Positions 1 to 6,895 of a stretch of 20,831 bases of DNA are shown here, in pieces. How positions within the stretch are numbered: position 1 is the first letter of the stretch; the number at the start of each line of letters is the position of its first letter. Both the position numbers and the translations under genes were made by a program. The notes beneath the pieces were generated by a model that saw nothing but the letters and a program-made list of their open reading frames with translations, did not search any database and was not told where the DNA came from. Source of the DNA: CAZCBJ01 sp964496705 (GTDB lineage Bacteria > Chloroflexota > Anaerolineae > Anaerolineales > Anaerolineaceae); NCBI GenBank assembly GCA_964496705.1, contig CAZCBJ010000050.1, forward strand, positions 1 through 20,831, given 5' to 3'.

Positions 1-237
1 GGGGCGTGCGTCGCCAACGCGAAGGAAAGCCTTCGGATCGTCGAAAGCGCGAGCTTGCGGCTCGAGGAGGCGCGACAAACGAACAGCCCGCAGCGCATGC
101 GGGCCGCCACGGACGATCTCCAGGCGGCGCTCGCGGAGGTTCGAACACAGCTCTCGCTTTGCGTGAGCCGCGCCACGACTCCGGCGGTTGGAGGCGCTGC
201 GGGCATGGAAGGCATGGACCACTCGAAGATGGGGTAA
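1..237 (+). CDS. C-terminal fragment of a small helical protein with a Met/His-rich tail
   Basis: Frame 1 is open from the window edge to a TAA at 235-237, giving 78 residues of a protein whose start lies outside the window. The visible part is charged and probably helical, with two cysteines near its ends, then an Ala/Pro/Gly linker and the tail MEGMDHSKMG. Met/His tails of this kind are common on small periplasmic proteins of copper and heavy-metal resistance loci, so a metal-related role is possible but unproven. The frame continues off the left edge. The next gene, on the other strand, is cut off exactly where this one ends. Base 238 onward therefore probably does not belong naturally beside it (see the junction entry). 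A spurious open frame remains possible. Confidence 0.45.
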   Translation, partial: GACVANAKESLRIVESASLRLEEARQTNSPQRMRAATDDLQAALAEVRTQLSLCVSRATTPAVGGAAGMEGMDHSKMG

Positions 238-240
238 TGC
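225..240. other. Probable chimeric or rearrangement junction
   Basis: On the reverse strand a creatininase-family reading frame is convincing from 653 down to a CGHYP motif at about 231-245. From there its frame stays open but turns into low-complexity, family-unlike sequence that is the antisense of the forward fragment at 1-237. The forward fragment ends with its stop at 235-237. Two real genes cannot both be complete here, so sequence of two origins seems to be joined near 230-238. Misassembly at a contig end is the simplest explanation; a true deletion or insertion is the alternative. Confidence 0.5.
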
Positions 241-653
241 CCGCACAGCAGGATCACCGCGCGCATCTCCAGCGTGTTCATTTGGATGAAGACGTGATAG
301 AGCAATTCCTGATAAAACGCGATTTCCTGTTCGGGGGTTTTCCCGAAGTAGCTCAGGCTGAACTTGTCGGGGTTAAATGCCATCAGGCGCTTGATCCCGC
401 CGTCTGGGTCATAACCCGATTCCATCAGCCCCGCCTGGCGCGGCTCACCGTACCACAGGGTGGGGAAGGCAAAGCCACCCGAGCGCGCCGCGGCGATCCG
501 GCACAGCGCCTCGGCCTTCAGCGCATCGTTGCCCACCGCCAGGTGCTCGCTGTGCCATTCCAGCCCGCCCAGCCCGATGAACGCCACCGGAAATTTCTCC
601 CGACGCGCCACAATCTCATGCGGCAGCATCTCTTCATAACGCACTTTTTCCAT
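238..653 (-). pseudogene. Creatininase family protein, truncated at the junction
   Basis: Reading from an ATG at 653, about 138 codons resemble the creatininase/creatinine amidohydrolase family, metal-dependent amidohydrolases acting on cyclic or linear amides. The N-terminal metal-binding signature is present as LGGLEWHSEHLAVGND (about residues 28-43), supplying the expected Glu32, His34 and Asp43. A later CGHYP (about residues 133-137) matches the second conserved His region. Family members are usually about 240-260 residues, so roughly the C-terminal 100 residues are missing. The start is supported by AAGGAG six bases upstream. Its substrate cannot be told. Labelled broken because no family-like sequence continues into 1-237; if the join is an assembly error the gene is intact in the organism. 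Confidence 0.7.
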
Positions 654-666
654 TGGACACTCCTTG

Positions 667-686
667 ATGGGGATGACCCCATTATA
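667..686 (-). promoter_or_regulatory. -10 box and leader hairpin of the creatininase gene
   Basis: On the reverse strand a perfect TATAAT lies at 686-681. No convincing -35 box is seen 16-18 bases upstream. Immediately downstream, in what would be the 5' leader, ATGGGG (667-672) and CCCCAT (677-682) form a six-pair hairpin with a four-base loop, ahead of the AAGGAG ribosome binding site. The hairpin overlaps the end of the -10 box, so it could instead be an operator. Confidence 0.45.
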
Positions 687-828
687 CGCTGAGAAAAGCA
701 AGGATTCGTGAATTGGGAGCGCAAATCCACGGCTTGAAATGGAGTGTCTCGCCAGATGATTGTGTCCATTGAAATGCATACCAGAGCGATGAAATATCAC
801 CCCGATGTCTGACGGCTGACAGCTTGCA

Positions 829-897
829 ACAACTGACAACTGACAACTGACAACTGACAACTGATAACCGATAACCGATAACCGATAACCGACAACC
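829..897. repeat. Heptanucleotide tandem repeat in two variants
   Basis: Five exact copies of ACAACTG (829-863) are followed without a gap by four exact copies of ATAACCG (864-891) and a partial ACAACC (892-897). Slightly degenerate units (GACGGCT, GACAGCT) precede it from about 811. The two variants differ at two positions, so the array probably grew from two founder units by slippage. It lies in the 350-base gene-free stretch 654-1003, just upstream of a strong promoter. Heptanucleotide intergenic repeats are well known from filamentous cyanobacteria and occur in other phyla. No spacers are present, so this is not a CRISPR array. Confidence 0.95.
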
Positions 898-919
898 ATC
901 TAATCAATTCTTAAATTAA

Positions 920-949
920 TTTGACAATAATCAAACCATATTGTATAAT
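920..949 (+). promoter_or_regulatory. Consensus sigma-70 promoter with a possible ArsR operator
   Basis: TTGACA at 921-926 and TATAAT at 944-949 are separated by exactly 17 bases, a perfect housekeeping promoter in a very AT-rich stretch (901-960). The -35 box is embedded in an inverted repeat, TTTGA (920-924) and TCAAA (931-935) with a six-base spacer. ArsR-family repressors often bind such dyads over their own promoter, and the second gene downstream encodes an ArsR regulator, so autoregulation is a reasonable inference. Transcription would begin near 956. Confidence 0.8.
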
Positions 950-1003
950 TCAATTAGATAAATGTCTCAGCGTTTTTCAGCGCTCAGACGGGAAAGGAGT
1001 TCG

Positions 1004-1258
1004 ATGAAAGGTGTTAAAGATCTCGACCAAATTTTCGCCTCCGACCAGCCGGAAGTGGAAAAGCTGGCCCAAGCCTTTGACCGTGTGACGGCCTTCTTCC
1101 TGGAGGATTACGAGCGCCAACAGGAAGTGTATAAAGCCATCGACGATCGCGAGGCGCTGGTCAAGGAGCAGATCAAAGCCAGCACGCTGCGCTTTGCCCG
1201 TTCCATCTTCAATGATTGCTACCGCCGCGCGGTGGGAAGGAAGGCCTGGGATGAGTAA
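1004..1258 (+). CDS. Small helical protein co-transcribed with an ArsR regulator (unknown function)
   Basis: An 84-residue protein, highly charged and predicted mostly helical, with no signal peptide, membrane segment or motif I recognise. The ATG at 1004 is preferred over an in-frame ATG at 962 because GGAAAGGAG lies just upstream (991-999) and because 962 falls too close to the promoter. It is the first gene after a consensus promoter. Its stop codon overlaps the start of the ArsR/DUF2087 gene by eight bases, so the two are translationally coupled and probably work together, for example as a partner or modulator of the regulator. That role is inference from position only. Confidence 0.7.
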   Translation: MKGVKDLDQIFASDQPEVEKLAQAFDRVTAFFLEDYERQQEVYKAIDDREALVKEQIKASTLRFARSIFNDCYRRAVGRKAWDE

Positions 1259-1823
1259 AACACAACGACAGGCAGCCCTCGAAGGCCAGGCTGCCTTCTT
1301 CAAAGCCCTGGGCCACCCGGTGCGGCTGTTGATCCTCAACCTGGTCAAAGCCAAACCGCGCCACGGTGAGGAGCTGGCGGCCATTCTCAACCTGCAGCCG
1401 GCCACCATCTCGCACCACCTGAACCTGCTGACCGCTGCCGGGCTGCTGACCGCGCAAAAGGACCAATACTACCAGACCTACAGCCTGGTCGGCGCTACGC
1501 TGGATCACAGTCTGGCCGAGATGGTCTTCCTATCGCAGCCAGCCGTGTCCGCCGAGGTGCAGGAGGACGCCTACCGCAAGAAGGTGCTGGACACCTTCTT
1601 CCGCAACGGCCGGCTGTTGCAGATCCCCGCCCAGATGAAAAAGTGGCAGATTGTGCTGGAGCGGTTGGTTGAGGAATTTGAGCCGGGGCGCGAGTACAGC
1701 GAAGCCGAGGTCAACCGCATCCTGCTCGAATTCAACGAGGATGTGGCCAGCCTGCGCCGCGGGATGATTGAAATGGAATTGATGGAGCGCTCGCGCGGAA
1801 TCTACCGCCGGGTGGAGAACTAA
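1251..1823 (+). CDS. ArsR-family transcriptional regulator with C-terminal DUF2087 domain
   Basis: A 190-residue DNA-binding regulator. Residues about 13-80 form an ArsR-type winged helix (FFKALGHPVRLLILNLV, then the recognition helix around PATISHHLNLL and the wing). Residues about 113-188 match DUF2087: RLLQIPAQMKK, a middle REYSEAEVN and a terminal RGIYRR. The fusion of an HTH with DUF2087 is a known architecture in Firmicutes and Chloroflexota; the DUF2087 ligand is not known. The metal-binding cysteines of classical ArsR/SmtB are absent, so it is unlikely to sense metals that way. The start is the ATG at 1251, with GGAAGGAAGG upstream inside the preceding gene; a longer in-frame start at 1194 would add a non-homologous extension. 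It may control its own operon through the dyad at 920-935. Confidence 0.9.
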   Translation: MSKTQRQAALEGQAAFFKALGHPVRLLILNLVKAKPRHGEELAAILNLQPATISHHLNLLTAAGLLTAQKDQYYQTYSLVGATLDHSLAEMVFLSQPAVSAEVQEDAYRKKVLDTFFRNGRLLQIPAQMKKWQIVLERLVEEFEPGREYSEAEVNRILLEFNEDVASLRRGMIEMELMERSRGIYRRVEN

Positions 1824-2530
1824 TCTGCGGCTGCGAGCTGCGCCAGCAGGGCCGGCAACTGCCCAAAATGTTGCAACTGGTGAAAGCCGGGCTGCCCGGG
1901 ATCGGGCGGCTCGGCTTCTTCGTGCGCCCAAGTCTCGGCATAGGGGATATACACCGCGCTCCCGCCCATCTCCATCACGGGCAGGATGTCCGAGCGCAGC
2001 GAATTGCCGACCATCAGGAAACGGGCTGGCTGAACCGCGCGCCGCAACAGCAGGTCGGCGTAGGTCCTTGAGTTTTTGTGGCTGACCACCTCGACATCCC
2101 GGAAATACCCCCCCAGCCCCGAGCGCGCCAGTTTGCGCTCCTGGTCGAGCAGGTCGCCCTTGGTGATCAGCATCAGCGCATGCCGCTCAGCCACCAGAGG
2201 GAGCGACTCAGCGACGTGCTCCAGCAGCTCCACCGGCGCATCCAGCATCTCGCGCGCCAGGTCAACCAGCGCCTGGACATCCTGCCCGGAGATGCGCCCC
2301 TCGGTCAGCTCCACCGCGGTCTCGATCATCGAGAGGGCGAAAGCCTTGATGCCGTAGCCAAAGTGCTGGATATTGCGCGTCTCAGTTTGGAACAACCGCT
2401 CGCTGATCCAGTCCGCATCGTGGTATTGCGCCAGCAGGCTGGCGAAACGCGCCTGGGCAGCGCTGTACAGGCGCTCGTTGTGCCACAGGGTGTCGTCAGC
2501 ATCCAGACCTATCAGCTCAAAATCGGGCAT
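1820..2530 (-). CDS. HAD-family hydrolase (putative phosphatase)
   Basis: A 236-residue haloacid dehalogenase superfamily protein. Motif I is LDADDTLW with the nucleophile Asp10 and acid/base Asp12; motif II is the Thr in MLITKGD; motif III is the Lys in SHKNSRTY; motif IV is VGNSLRSD. The helical cap lies between motifs I and II, as in subfamily I. These enzymes usually hydrolyse phosphate monoesters of small metabolites in the cytoplasm; the substrate cannot be predicted. The ATG at 2530 is chosen because homology starts there and because a promoter -10 box ends seven bases upstream, leaving no room for the longer frame. There is no Shine-Dalgarno site, so the mRNA is probably leaderless. 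The gene converges on the ArsR gene with a four-base overlap. Confidence 0.9.
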   Translation of the reverse strand: MPDFELIGLDADDTLWHNERLYSAAQARFASLLAQYHDADWISERLFQTETRNIQHFGYGIKAFALSMIETAVELTEGRISGQDVQALVDLAREMLDAPVELLEHVAESLPLVAERHALMLITKGDLLDQERKLARSGLGGYFRDVEVVSHKNSRTYADLLLRRAVQPARFLMVGNSLRSDILPVMEMGGSAVYIPYAETWAHEEAEPPDPGQPGFHQLQHFGQLPALLAQLAAAD

Positions 2531-2537
2531 GGAGCAC

Positions 2538-2566
2538 AGTTTAACACGGAATGGCGGTAAAGACAA
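2538..2566 (-). promoter_or_regulatory. Promoter of the HAD gene, leaderless type
   Basis: On the reverse strand TTGTCT (2566-2561) and TAAACT (2543-2538) are spaced by 17 bases. The -10 box is separated from the ATG by only seven bases, so transcription should begin at or next to the A of the start codon. Confidence 0.6.
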
Positions 2567-2675
2567 TTTAGTTGGCCGAATCCCACCCAAATCCACCCTG
2601 CAACCGCTCGTAAGTTCGGGTCTGCATACACGGCTTGATCGCTTATCAACGTCCCAGACTCACATCTGCAGTCGG

Positions 2676-2738
2676 TTGATGAACAGGTAAAATCGGGGTT
2701 AAAATAATCCTGTCCCTGTTTAAAAAACAACGGATTAT
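2676..2738 (+). promoter_or_regulatory. Likely promoter and inverted repeat before the MFS gene
   Basis: TTGATG (2676-2681) and TAAAAT (2700-2705) with an 18-base spacer make a moderate promoter. ATAATCC (2704-2710) and GGATTAT (2732-2738) form perfect seven-base arms with a 21-base spacer, starting at the -10 box, which could be an operator or a leader stem. Nothing else was seen in the 238-base gap between the HAD and MFS genes. Confidence 0.4.
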
Positions 2739-2768
2739 CCCGACCCATGAGCATCATCCTGGAGGGCT

Positions 2769-4229
2769 ATGAAAAAGCTGCGCTGGTTTGACTTTATCTC
2801 CATCAACCTGTTCTGGCTGCTGATCAACATTCGCAACAACTCGGTCGGGATGATCTTCATGCCCTATCTGGTGGATATCTTCGTGCGCCCGGAGATCCGC
2901 AACACCGCACTGGGCGGGATGCGCACGGCCGGGCTGATCATCGCCATGCTGGTGCAGCCGGCTGCCGGACTGCTCAGCGACCGCTCCACCTCGCGCTTCG
3001 GTCGGCGGCGGCCTTATCTCTTCATCGGCGTGCTGCTCGACCTGCTTTTCCTGGCCGCCATCGGCTTCTCCTGGGATTACTGGTCGCTGCTCATCGCGGT
3101 GCTGCTCTTCCAGTTCTCCTCCAACATTTCCCACGGCCCGCTGCAGGGGCTGATCCCCGACCTGGTGCCGGAGGAACAGCGCGGCATGGCTTCCGGGGTC
3201 AAGGCATTGATGGAGCTGCTGCCGTTGATCCTGGTGGCGCTGACCGTCGCGCGGCTGGTGGGCGCGGGGCAGTTCACCACCGCGGTATGGGTGGTGGGTC
3301 TGGCGCTGCTGGCGATCATGTTATTGGCCGTCTGGCTGGTGAAGGAAGAGCCGCTGCGCGAAAAACCGGCAGAGCCCATCGGCCCGCCGATGCTGCGCGT
3401 GCTGGGCATGCTGGGCGGCATCCTGGGCGGCGGGGCGGCCGGGCTGCTGGCCGGCGGCGCGGTGGGCGGGTTGGCCGGGTTGATCGCCTGGGGGCTGGCG
3501 GGAGCCGAAACCGGCAAGGCGCTGGCGGTGGGCCTGGGCGGGATGGTGGCAATGGCGGTGGCGGTGGTGGTGGGCGTGTGGGTTGGCACCGCCGCCAGCC
3601 TGGGGCGGGACGCGCGCCGGCACGCCTCCTTCACCTGGTGGGTGGTCAACCGGTTGATGTTCCTGGCAGCGGTCACCTCCATTCAAAGTTACGCGCCCTA
3701 TTTCCTGATGAACGCCTTTCAGATCACCCGCGAGGCCGCCATTCAGATGACCAGCAACCTGATGATGGTGGTGGGCATCTTCACCCTGCTCTCCTCGCTG
3801 CCCAGCGGCTGGCTGGCAGACCGTTTCAGCCATCACAGGCTGGTGGCGGCCAGCGGCTGGGTGGCGGTGTTTGGCACGCTGCTGCTGATGGGCACGCTGT
3901 GGCTGCCCAGCCTGGCGCTCATCTACCCAGCGGGGGTGATTCTGGGGGTGGCCGCCGGGCTGTTCATGACTGCCAACTGGGCGCTGGGCACCGCGCTGGC
4001 GCCGCGCGAGCAGGCCGGGCGCTACCTGGGCATTTCAAACTTAGCCGGCGCGGGCGCGGGGATGATCGGCACCGGGCTGGGCGGGCCGGTGGCGGATTAC
4101 CTCGAAACCTTCCGCCCCGGGCTGGGCTACTTCGCCCTGTTCGCCAGTTACGCGCTGCTGTTCGTGTTAAGCGTGGTCAGCCTGAGATGGGTGCGCAAAT
4201 CCGCCCAGCCTGCGGCAGCCAAGGCTTAA
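2769..4229 (+). CDS. MFS transporter, sugar/cation symporter-like
   Basis: A 486-residue integral membrane protein of the major facilitator superfamily. The first half has a typical six-helix pattern with the loop 2-3 signature DRSTSRFGRRRPYLF, as in sugar/cation symporters (GPH and SLC45-like). The second half carries the equivalent SGWLADRFSHHRL. The central region (about residues 210-275) is not the usual short cytoplasmic loop: it is a long, very Gly/Ala-rich hydrophobic stretch with many GxxxG spacings that looks like one or two extra membrane helices. The start has GGAGGG six bases upstream. The substrate is unknown; nearby genes give no pathway hint, though the ArsR/DUF2087 operon and HAD gene are close. 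Confidence 0.88.
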   Translation: MKKLRWFDFISINLFWLLINIRNNSVGMIFMPYLVDIFVRPEIRNTALGGMRTAGLIIAMLVQPAAGLLSDRSTSRFGRRRPYLFIGVLLDLLFLAAIGFSWDYWSLLIAVLLFQFSSNISHGPLQGLIPDLVPEEQRGMASGVKALMELLPLILVALTVARLVGAGQFTTAVWVVGLALLAIMLLAVWLVKEEPLREKPAEPIGPPMLRVLGMLGGILGGGAAGLLAGGAVGGLAGLIAWGLAGAETGKALAVGLGGMVAMAVAVVVGVWVGTAASLGRDARRHASFTWWVVNRLMFLAAVTSIQSYAPYFLMNAFQITREAAIQMTSNLMMVVGIFTLLSSLPSGWLADRFSHHRLVAASGWVAVFGTLLLMGTLWLPSLALIYPAGVILGVAAGLFMTANWALGTALAPREQAGRYLGISNLAGAGAGMIGTGLGGPVADYLETFRPGLGYFALFASYALLFVLSVVSLRWVRKSAQPAAAKA

Positions 4230-4259
4230 GGCCAGCCATTTGCGCAGCCCGTCCCGGTA

Positions 4260-4265
4260 TATAAT
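4260..4265 (+). promoter_or_regulatory. -10 box of the zinc-ribbon gene
   Basis: TATAAT occurs 33 bases before the start codon, with GCGGAGG as ribosome binding site between them. No good -35 box is seen at normal spacing (TTGCGC at 4240-4245 gives only 14 bases), so the call rests on the -10 box alone. Confidence 0.4.
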
Positions 4266-4298
4266 TAATCAGTCCCCTTTTCTCAGCGGAGGTCTCTC

Positions 4299-5273
4299 AT
4301 GAACCGAGCGAACGCATGTATGAATTGCGGCAACCTTCTGGATCCCGCCACAGGCGCCTGCCGCGTTTGCGGCTGGGCTCCCGTCGCAGCCTATCCGCCG
4401 CCCGCTTATTACCCACCCCGCCCGGCTTCACGCGGCTTCCCCTGGTGGGTGTTGATCTTGCTCTTGATCCTGATGTGCATCCTGTGCTGCTGCTGCTCGC
4501 TGGCTGCGAGCGCGATCATCGCGTCTCAGCAGTTCCAGCGCATCGAAATCCCCGGGCTTCCGGAGATACCCATCCCGCCCATCCCGGAGGAATCGCTGCC
4601 GTTTGACCTGCCCGAGATGCCTGAGCTGCCTGAGCTGCCCTTCCCACCAGATGTCCAGTTGCCCCCGCTCGATGAGCCCTTCGAGCCTTCTTACAGTGCT
4701 AACCAACTTCTCCTCGATTACCGTGACGAATGGACGCTGGCCGATCTGCACGCATACACCACCGATTTCTTCCAGCAGGGCGCCTGGATGATTGGCGTCA
4801 AGCAGCCCGGCGTGCTGGTCGCCGCCATGCCGCCCCCCCAGCCGGAGGCCTGGCAGAGCCACTACGCCGTCTCCGTGGACATTTCCGTCAACTCCCCCTT
4901 TGACACCGCCGGCATCCTCTGCCAGGTTCAAGACGAGAACAATTATTATCAAGTGTCGTTTCGCAACGACCAGTACGCCGTCGCCAAAGTGCTGAACGGC
5001 GAGCTGATCCCGCTGACCGACCCCTACTGGCAGACCAGCCAGTTCATCCCACCGGGCGGGTTGATGGCGGGCGCCAGCGTGTCGGTCGCCTGCATGGGCA
5101 GCGGCATCGGGGTGAGCGTCGAAGGATTGGGCGAAGCCCCCATGATCAGCGACCCGGACGACAGCTTCACCAGCGGCGCGGTGGCAGTGTTCGCCCAGGG
5201 CGAGGATCAGGTGACCGGGCTTTATTACAGCCTGGCTGAATTCAAAAATTTTATGGTCGAAAGCATGCAATAA
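4299..5273 (+). CDS. Membrane protein with N-terminal zinc ribbon and extracytoplasmic LamG-like domain
   Basis: A 324-residue protein with four parts. Residues 8-25 hold two CxxC knuckles (CMNC and CRVC), a zinc ribbon. A Pro/Tyr-rich stretch leads to one membrane helix at about 48-75 that contains CILCCCC. A Pro/Glu/Leu-rich linker with PEL- and PEIP-like repeats spans about 85-128. The final 190 residues are predicted beta-sandwich with DENNYYQVSFRNDQYAV, typical of concanavalin/LamG-like or DUF1080-like domains that bind carbohydrate. The ribbon is probably cytoplasmic and the sandwich outside. Similar zinc-ribbon membrane proteins are frequent in Chloroflexota. The GCGGAGG site supports the start. 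Function is unknown; sensing or surface binding is a guess. Confidence 0.8.
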   Translation: MNRANACMNCGNLLDPATGACRVCGWAPVAAYPPPAYYPPRPASRGFPWWVLILLLILMCILCCCCSLAASAIIASQQFQRIEIPGLPEIPIPPIPEESLPFDLPEMPELPELPFPPDVQLPPLDEPFEPSYSANQLLLDYRDEWTLADLHAYTTDFFQQGAWMIGVKQPGVLVAAMPPPQPEAWQSHYAVSVDISVNSPFDTAGILCQVQDENNYYQVSFRNDQYAVAKVLNGELIPLTDPYWQTSQFIPPGGLMAGASVSVACMGSGIGVSVEGLGEAPMISDPDDSFTSGAVAVFAQGEDQVTGLYYSLAEFKNFMVESMQ

Positions 5274-5355
5274 ATAATGAGCCGGGCTATGCTGCGCGCA
5301 GACCGCCAAGGTCAATCCGCGCGGGCAGCAACAATTCACTCCAGAGGCGCACAAT

Positions 5356-6213
5356 ATGCGCAGTGAACAACAGGTTCTCTCACAAATTTTAGCTTTTGCC
5401 CGCGAAAACGAGCTGATCCGCGCGGTGTGGATGAACGGCTCTCGAGTCAACCCGAACATCCAAAAGGATATCTTCTGTGATTATGACGTGGCCTGCGCAG
5501 TGACCGACGTGCGCCCGTTGTTTGAGGATCAAAGCTGGATCAACCGCTTCGGCGAACCGGTCATTGTGCAGGTAAACGAATTCAACGATTTCGGCTCGAC
5601 CGGCTACATCTTCCTGATGCTCTTCATGGATGGGGTGCGGATTGACCTGGCCTTTGATCCGCTGGAAACCATGGCAGAATTCCTGAAAGACAGCCTGACC
5701 GTGGTGCTGTTGGACAAAGACGGGCGCATCCCACCGTTGCCGCCGCCCAGCGAGGCTGACTATCTTACGCCTCCGCCCTCCCGCAAGGAATATGATGAGA
5801 CCGTCAACGAGTTCTTCTTTTGCGCGAACAATTTTGCCAAGGGCGCCTGGCGCGGCGATTTGACTTACGCCAAAACCATGTATGACGGCATCGTGCACCC
5901 ATGCCTGGTCAAGATTCTGATCTGGTACGCGGGCGCCCAGACGGGCTGGCAGGCATACTGTGGTTATCACGGCAAGTGGCTGCGCAAATACCTGCCGGCA
6001 GAGATGTGGACCGAGTTGGAAAAAACCTATGCTGACGCGGATGAGGGGCACATGTGGGATGCGCTGTTCGCCGCGGGGCGACTGGCGCGGTGGGCGGGTA
6101 CGGCGGTGGCTGAGGCGTTGGGTTATGATTATCCCTATGTAGAAGATGAGCGCATGACGGACTACTGCCGCAGGGTGCGCAACCTGCCCAAAGGAGCGGA
6201 TCATTTTGAATAA
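5356..6213 (+). CDS. Aminoglycoside 6-adenylyltransferase homologue (AadK/ANT(6)-like)
   Basis: A 285-residue cytoplasmic protein of the streptomycin adenylyltransferase family; AadK is almost the same length. The nucleotidyltransferase signature is clear: AVWMNGSRVNP with Gly28-Ser29, CDYDVA with Asp42 and Asp44, and DGVRIDLAF with Asp97 as third carboxylate. The C-terminal helical region with WYAGAQTGWQ and HGKWLRKYLP fits the family's substrate-binding half. Known members transfer AMP from ATP to streptomycin. Chromosomal environmental homologues may act on other substrates, so resistance is not established. A weak AGAGG precedes the ATG. The gene overlaps the start of the ComB-like gene by eight bases, so the two are coupled, although no common pathway is evident. 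Confidence 0.9.
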   Translation: MRSEQQVLSQILAFARENELIRAVWMNGSRVNPNIQKDIFCDYDVACAVTDVRPLFEDQSWINRFGEPVIVQVNEFNDFGSTGYIFLMLFMDGVRIDLAFDPLETMAEFLKDSLTVVLLDKDGRIPPLPPPSEADYLTPPPSRKEYDETVNEFFFCANNFAKGAWRGDLTYAKTMYDGIVHPCLVKILIWYAGAQTGWQAYCGYHGKWLRKYLPAEMWTELEKTYADADEGHMWDALFAAGRLARWAGTAVAEALGYDYPYVEDERMTDYCRRVRNLPKGADHFE

Positions 6214-6895
6214 AAGGATTGCCCATCTGCGACTAACCCAGTGCGACCAGGCCCGCGGCACTGCGGTGGTCATCGACGTGCTGCGCGCCTTCACCACCGC
6301 GGCGTATGCCTTCGGCAGCGGCGCGCGCGAAATCCTGCTGGCTGGCACGCCTGGCGAGGCTTTCGCACTCAGAGAGCAGCACCCGGACCTGCTGTTGATG
6401 GGCGAGGTGGACGGGCTGCCCATTCCCGGGTTTGACTTCGGCAATTCGCCGGTCCAGCTCAGCGCCGCGCCGCTGGCCGGTCGGCGCCTGGCACAACGCA
6501 CCAGCGCGGGCGTGCAGGGCATTTTGCGCTGCATCAACGCCCGGGCGATTGTGGCCGCCAGCTTCGTCTGCGCGCGCGCCACGGCGCGCTATGTGCAGGG
6601 GCTGCCTCACGACGATGTCGCCTTCATCATCACCGGCAGCCAGAACCCCGGCCGCGGGGATGAGGATGCGGCTTGCGCCGAATACCTGGCGGAGCTGTTG
6701 GCGGAAGGCCAACCCGATCCGGCGCCCTACCTGGAGCGGGTGCGCCGCTCCACCGCAGGCAGAATCTTCGCCGACCCTGCGCGCCCCGAATTCCCCGCTG
6801 CCGACCTGGAGTATGCGCTGCGCCTCGACGCGTTTGATTTCGCCATGCCGGTGCAGCGCAGGGATGGCGCGCTGGTGATGCGCGCGGAATCATGA
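6206..6895 (+). CDS. 2-phosphosulfolactate phosphatase family protein (ComB-like)
   Basis: A 229-residue protein matching the ComB family, Mg-dependent phosphatases that release sulfolactate from phosphosulfolactate, a step of archaeal coenzyme M synthesis. Family motifs visible are VVIDVLRAFTTAAYA near residue 21, GEVDGLPIPGFDFGNSP near residue 66, and the RTSAG and SFVCARAT segments. Bacterial homologues are common where no coenzyme M is made, so the true substrate may differ. The start is a TTG at 6206 with AAAGGAG nine bases before it; it overlaps the adenylyltransferase stop. At its 3' end it overlaps the convergent CrtI-like gene by six bases. Codon use is very GC-rich (45 of 60 bases at 6541-6600), unlike the next operon. 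Confidence 0.85.
   Translation: MNKRIAHLRLTQCDQARGTAVVIDVLRAFTTAAYAFGSGAREILLAGTPGEAFALREQHPDLLLMGEVDGLPIPGFDFGNSPVQLSAAPLAGRRLAQRTSAGVQGILRCINARAIVAASFVCARATARYVQGLPHDDVAFIITGSQNPGRGDEDAACAEYLAELLAEGQPDPAPYLERVRRSTAGRIFADPARPEFPAADLEYALRLDAFDFAMPVQRRDGALVMRAES

Noticed and set aside
6..692. A 228-codon forward open frame across the left junction
   Set aside because: It runs antisense to the creatininase gene and in a different frame from the forward fragment; its protein is Arg/His/Gln-rich with no domain, as expected for a shadow in high-GC DNA.
829..897. CRISPR array
   Set aside because: Seven-base units are contiguous, with no spacers and no cas genes nearby.
3287..4264. A 325-codon forward frame inside the MFS gene
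   Set aside because: Its product is almost entirely Gly/Arg/Ala and overlaps a convincing transporter in another frame.
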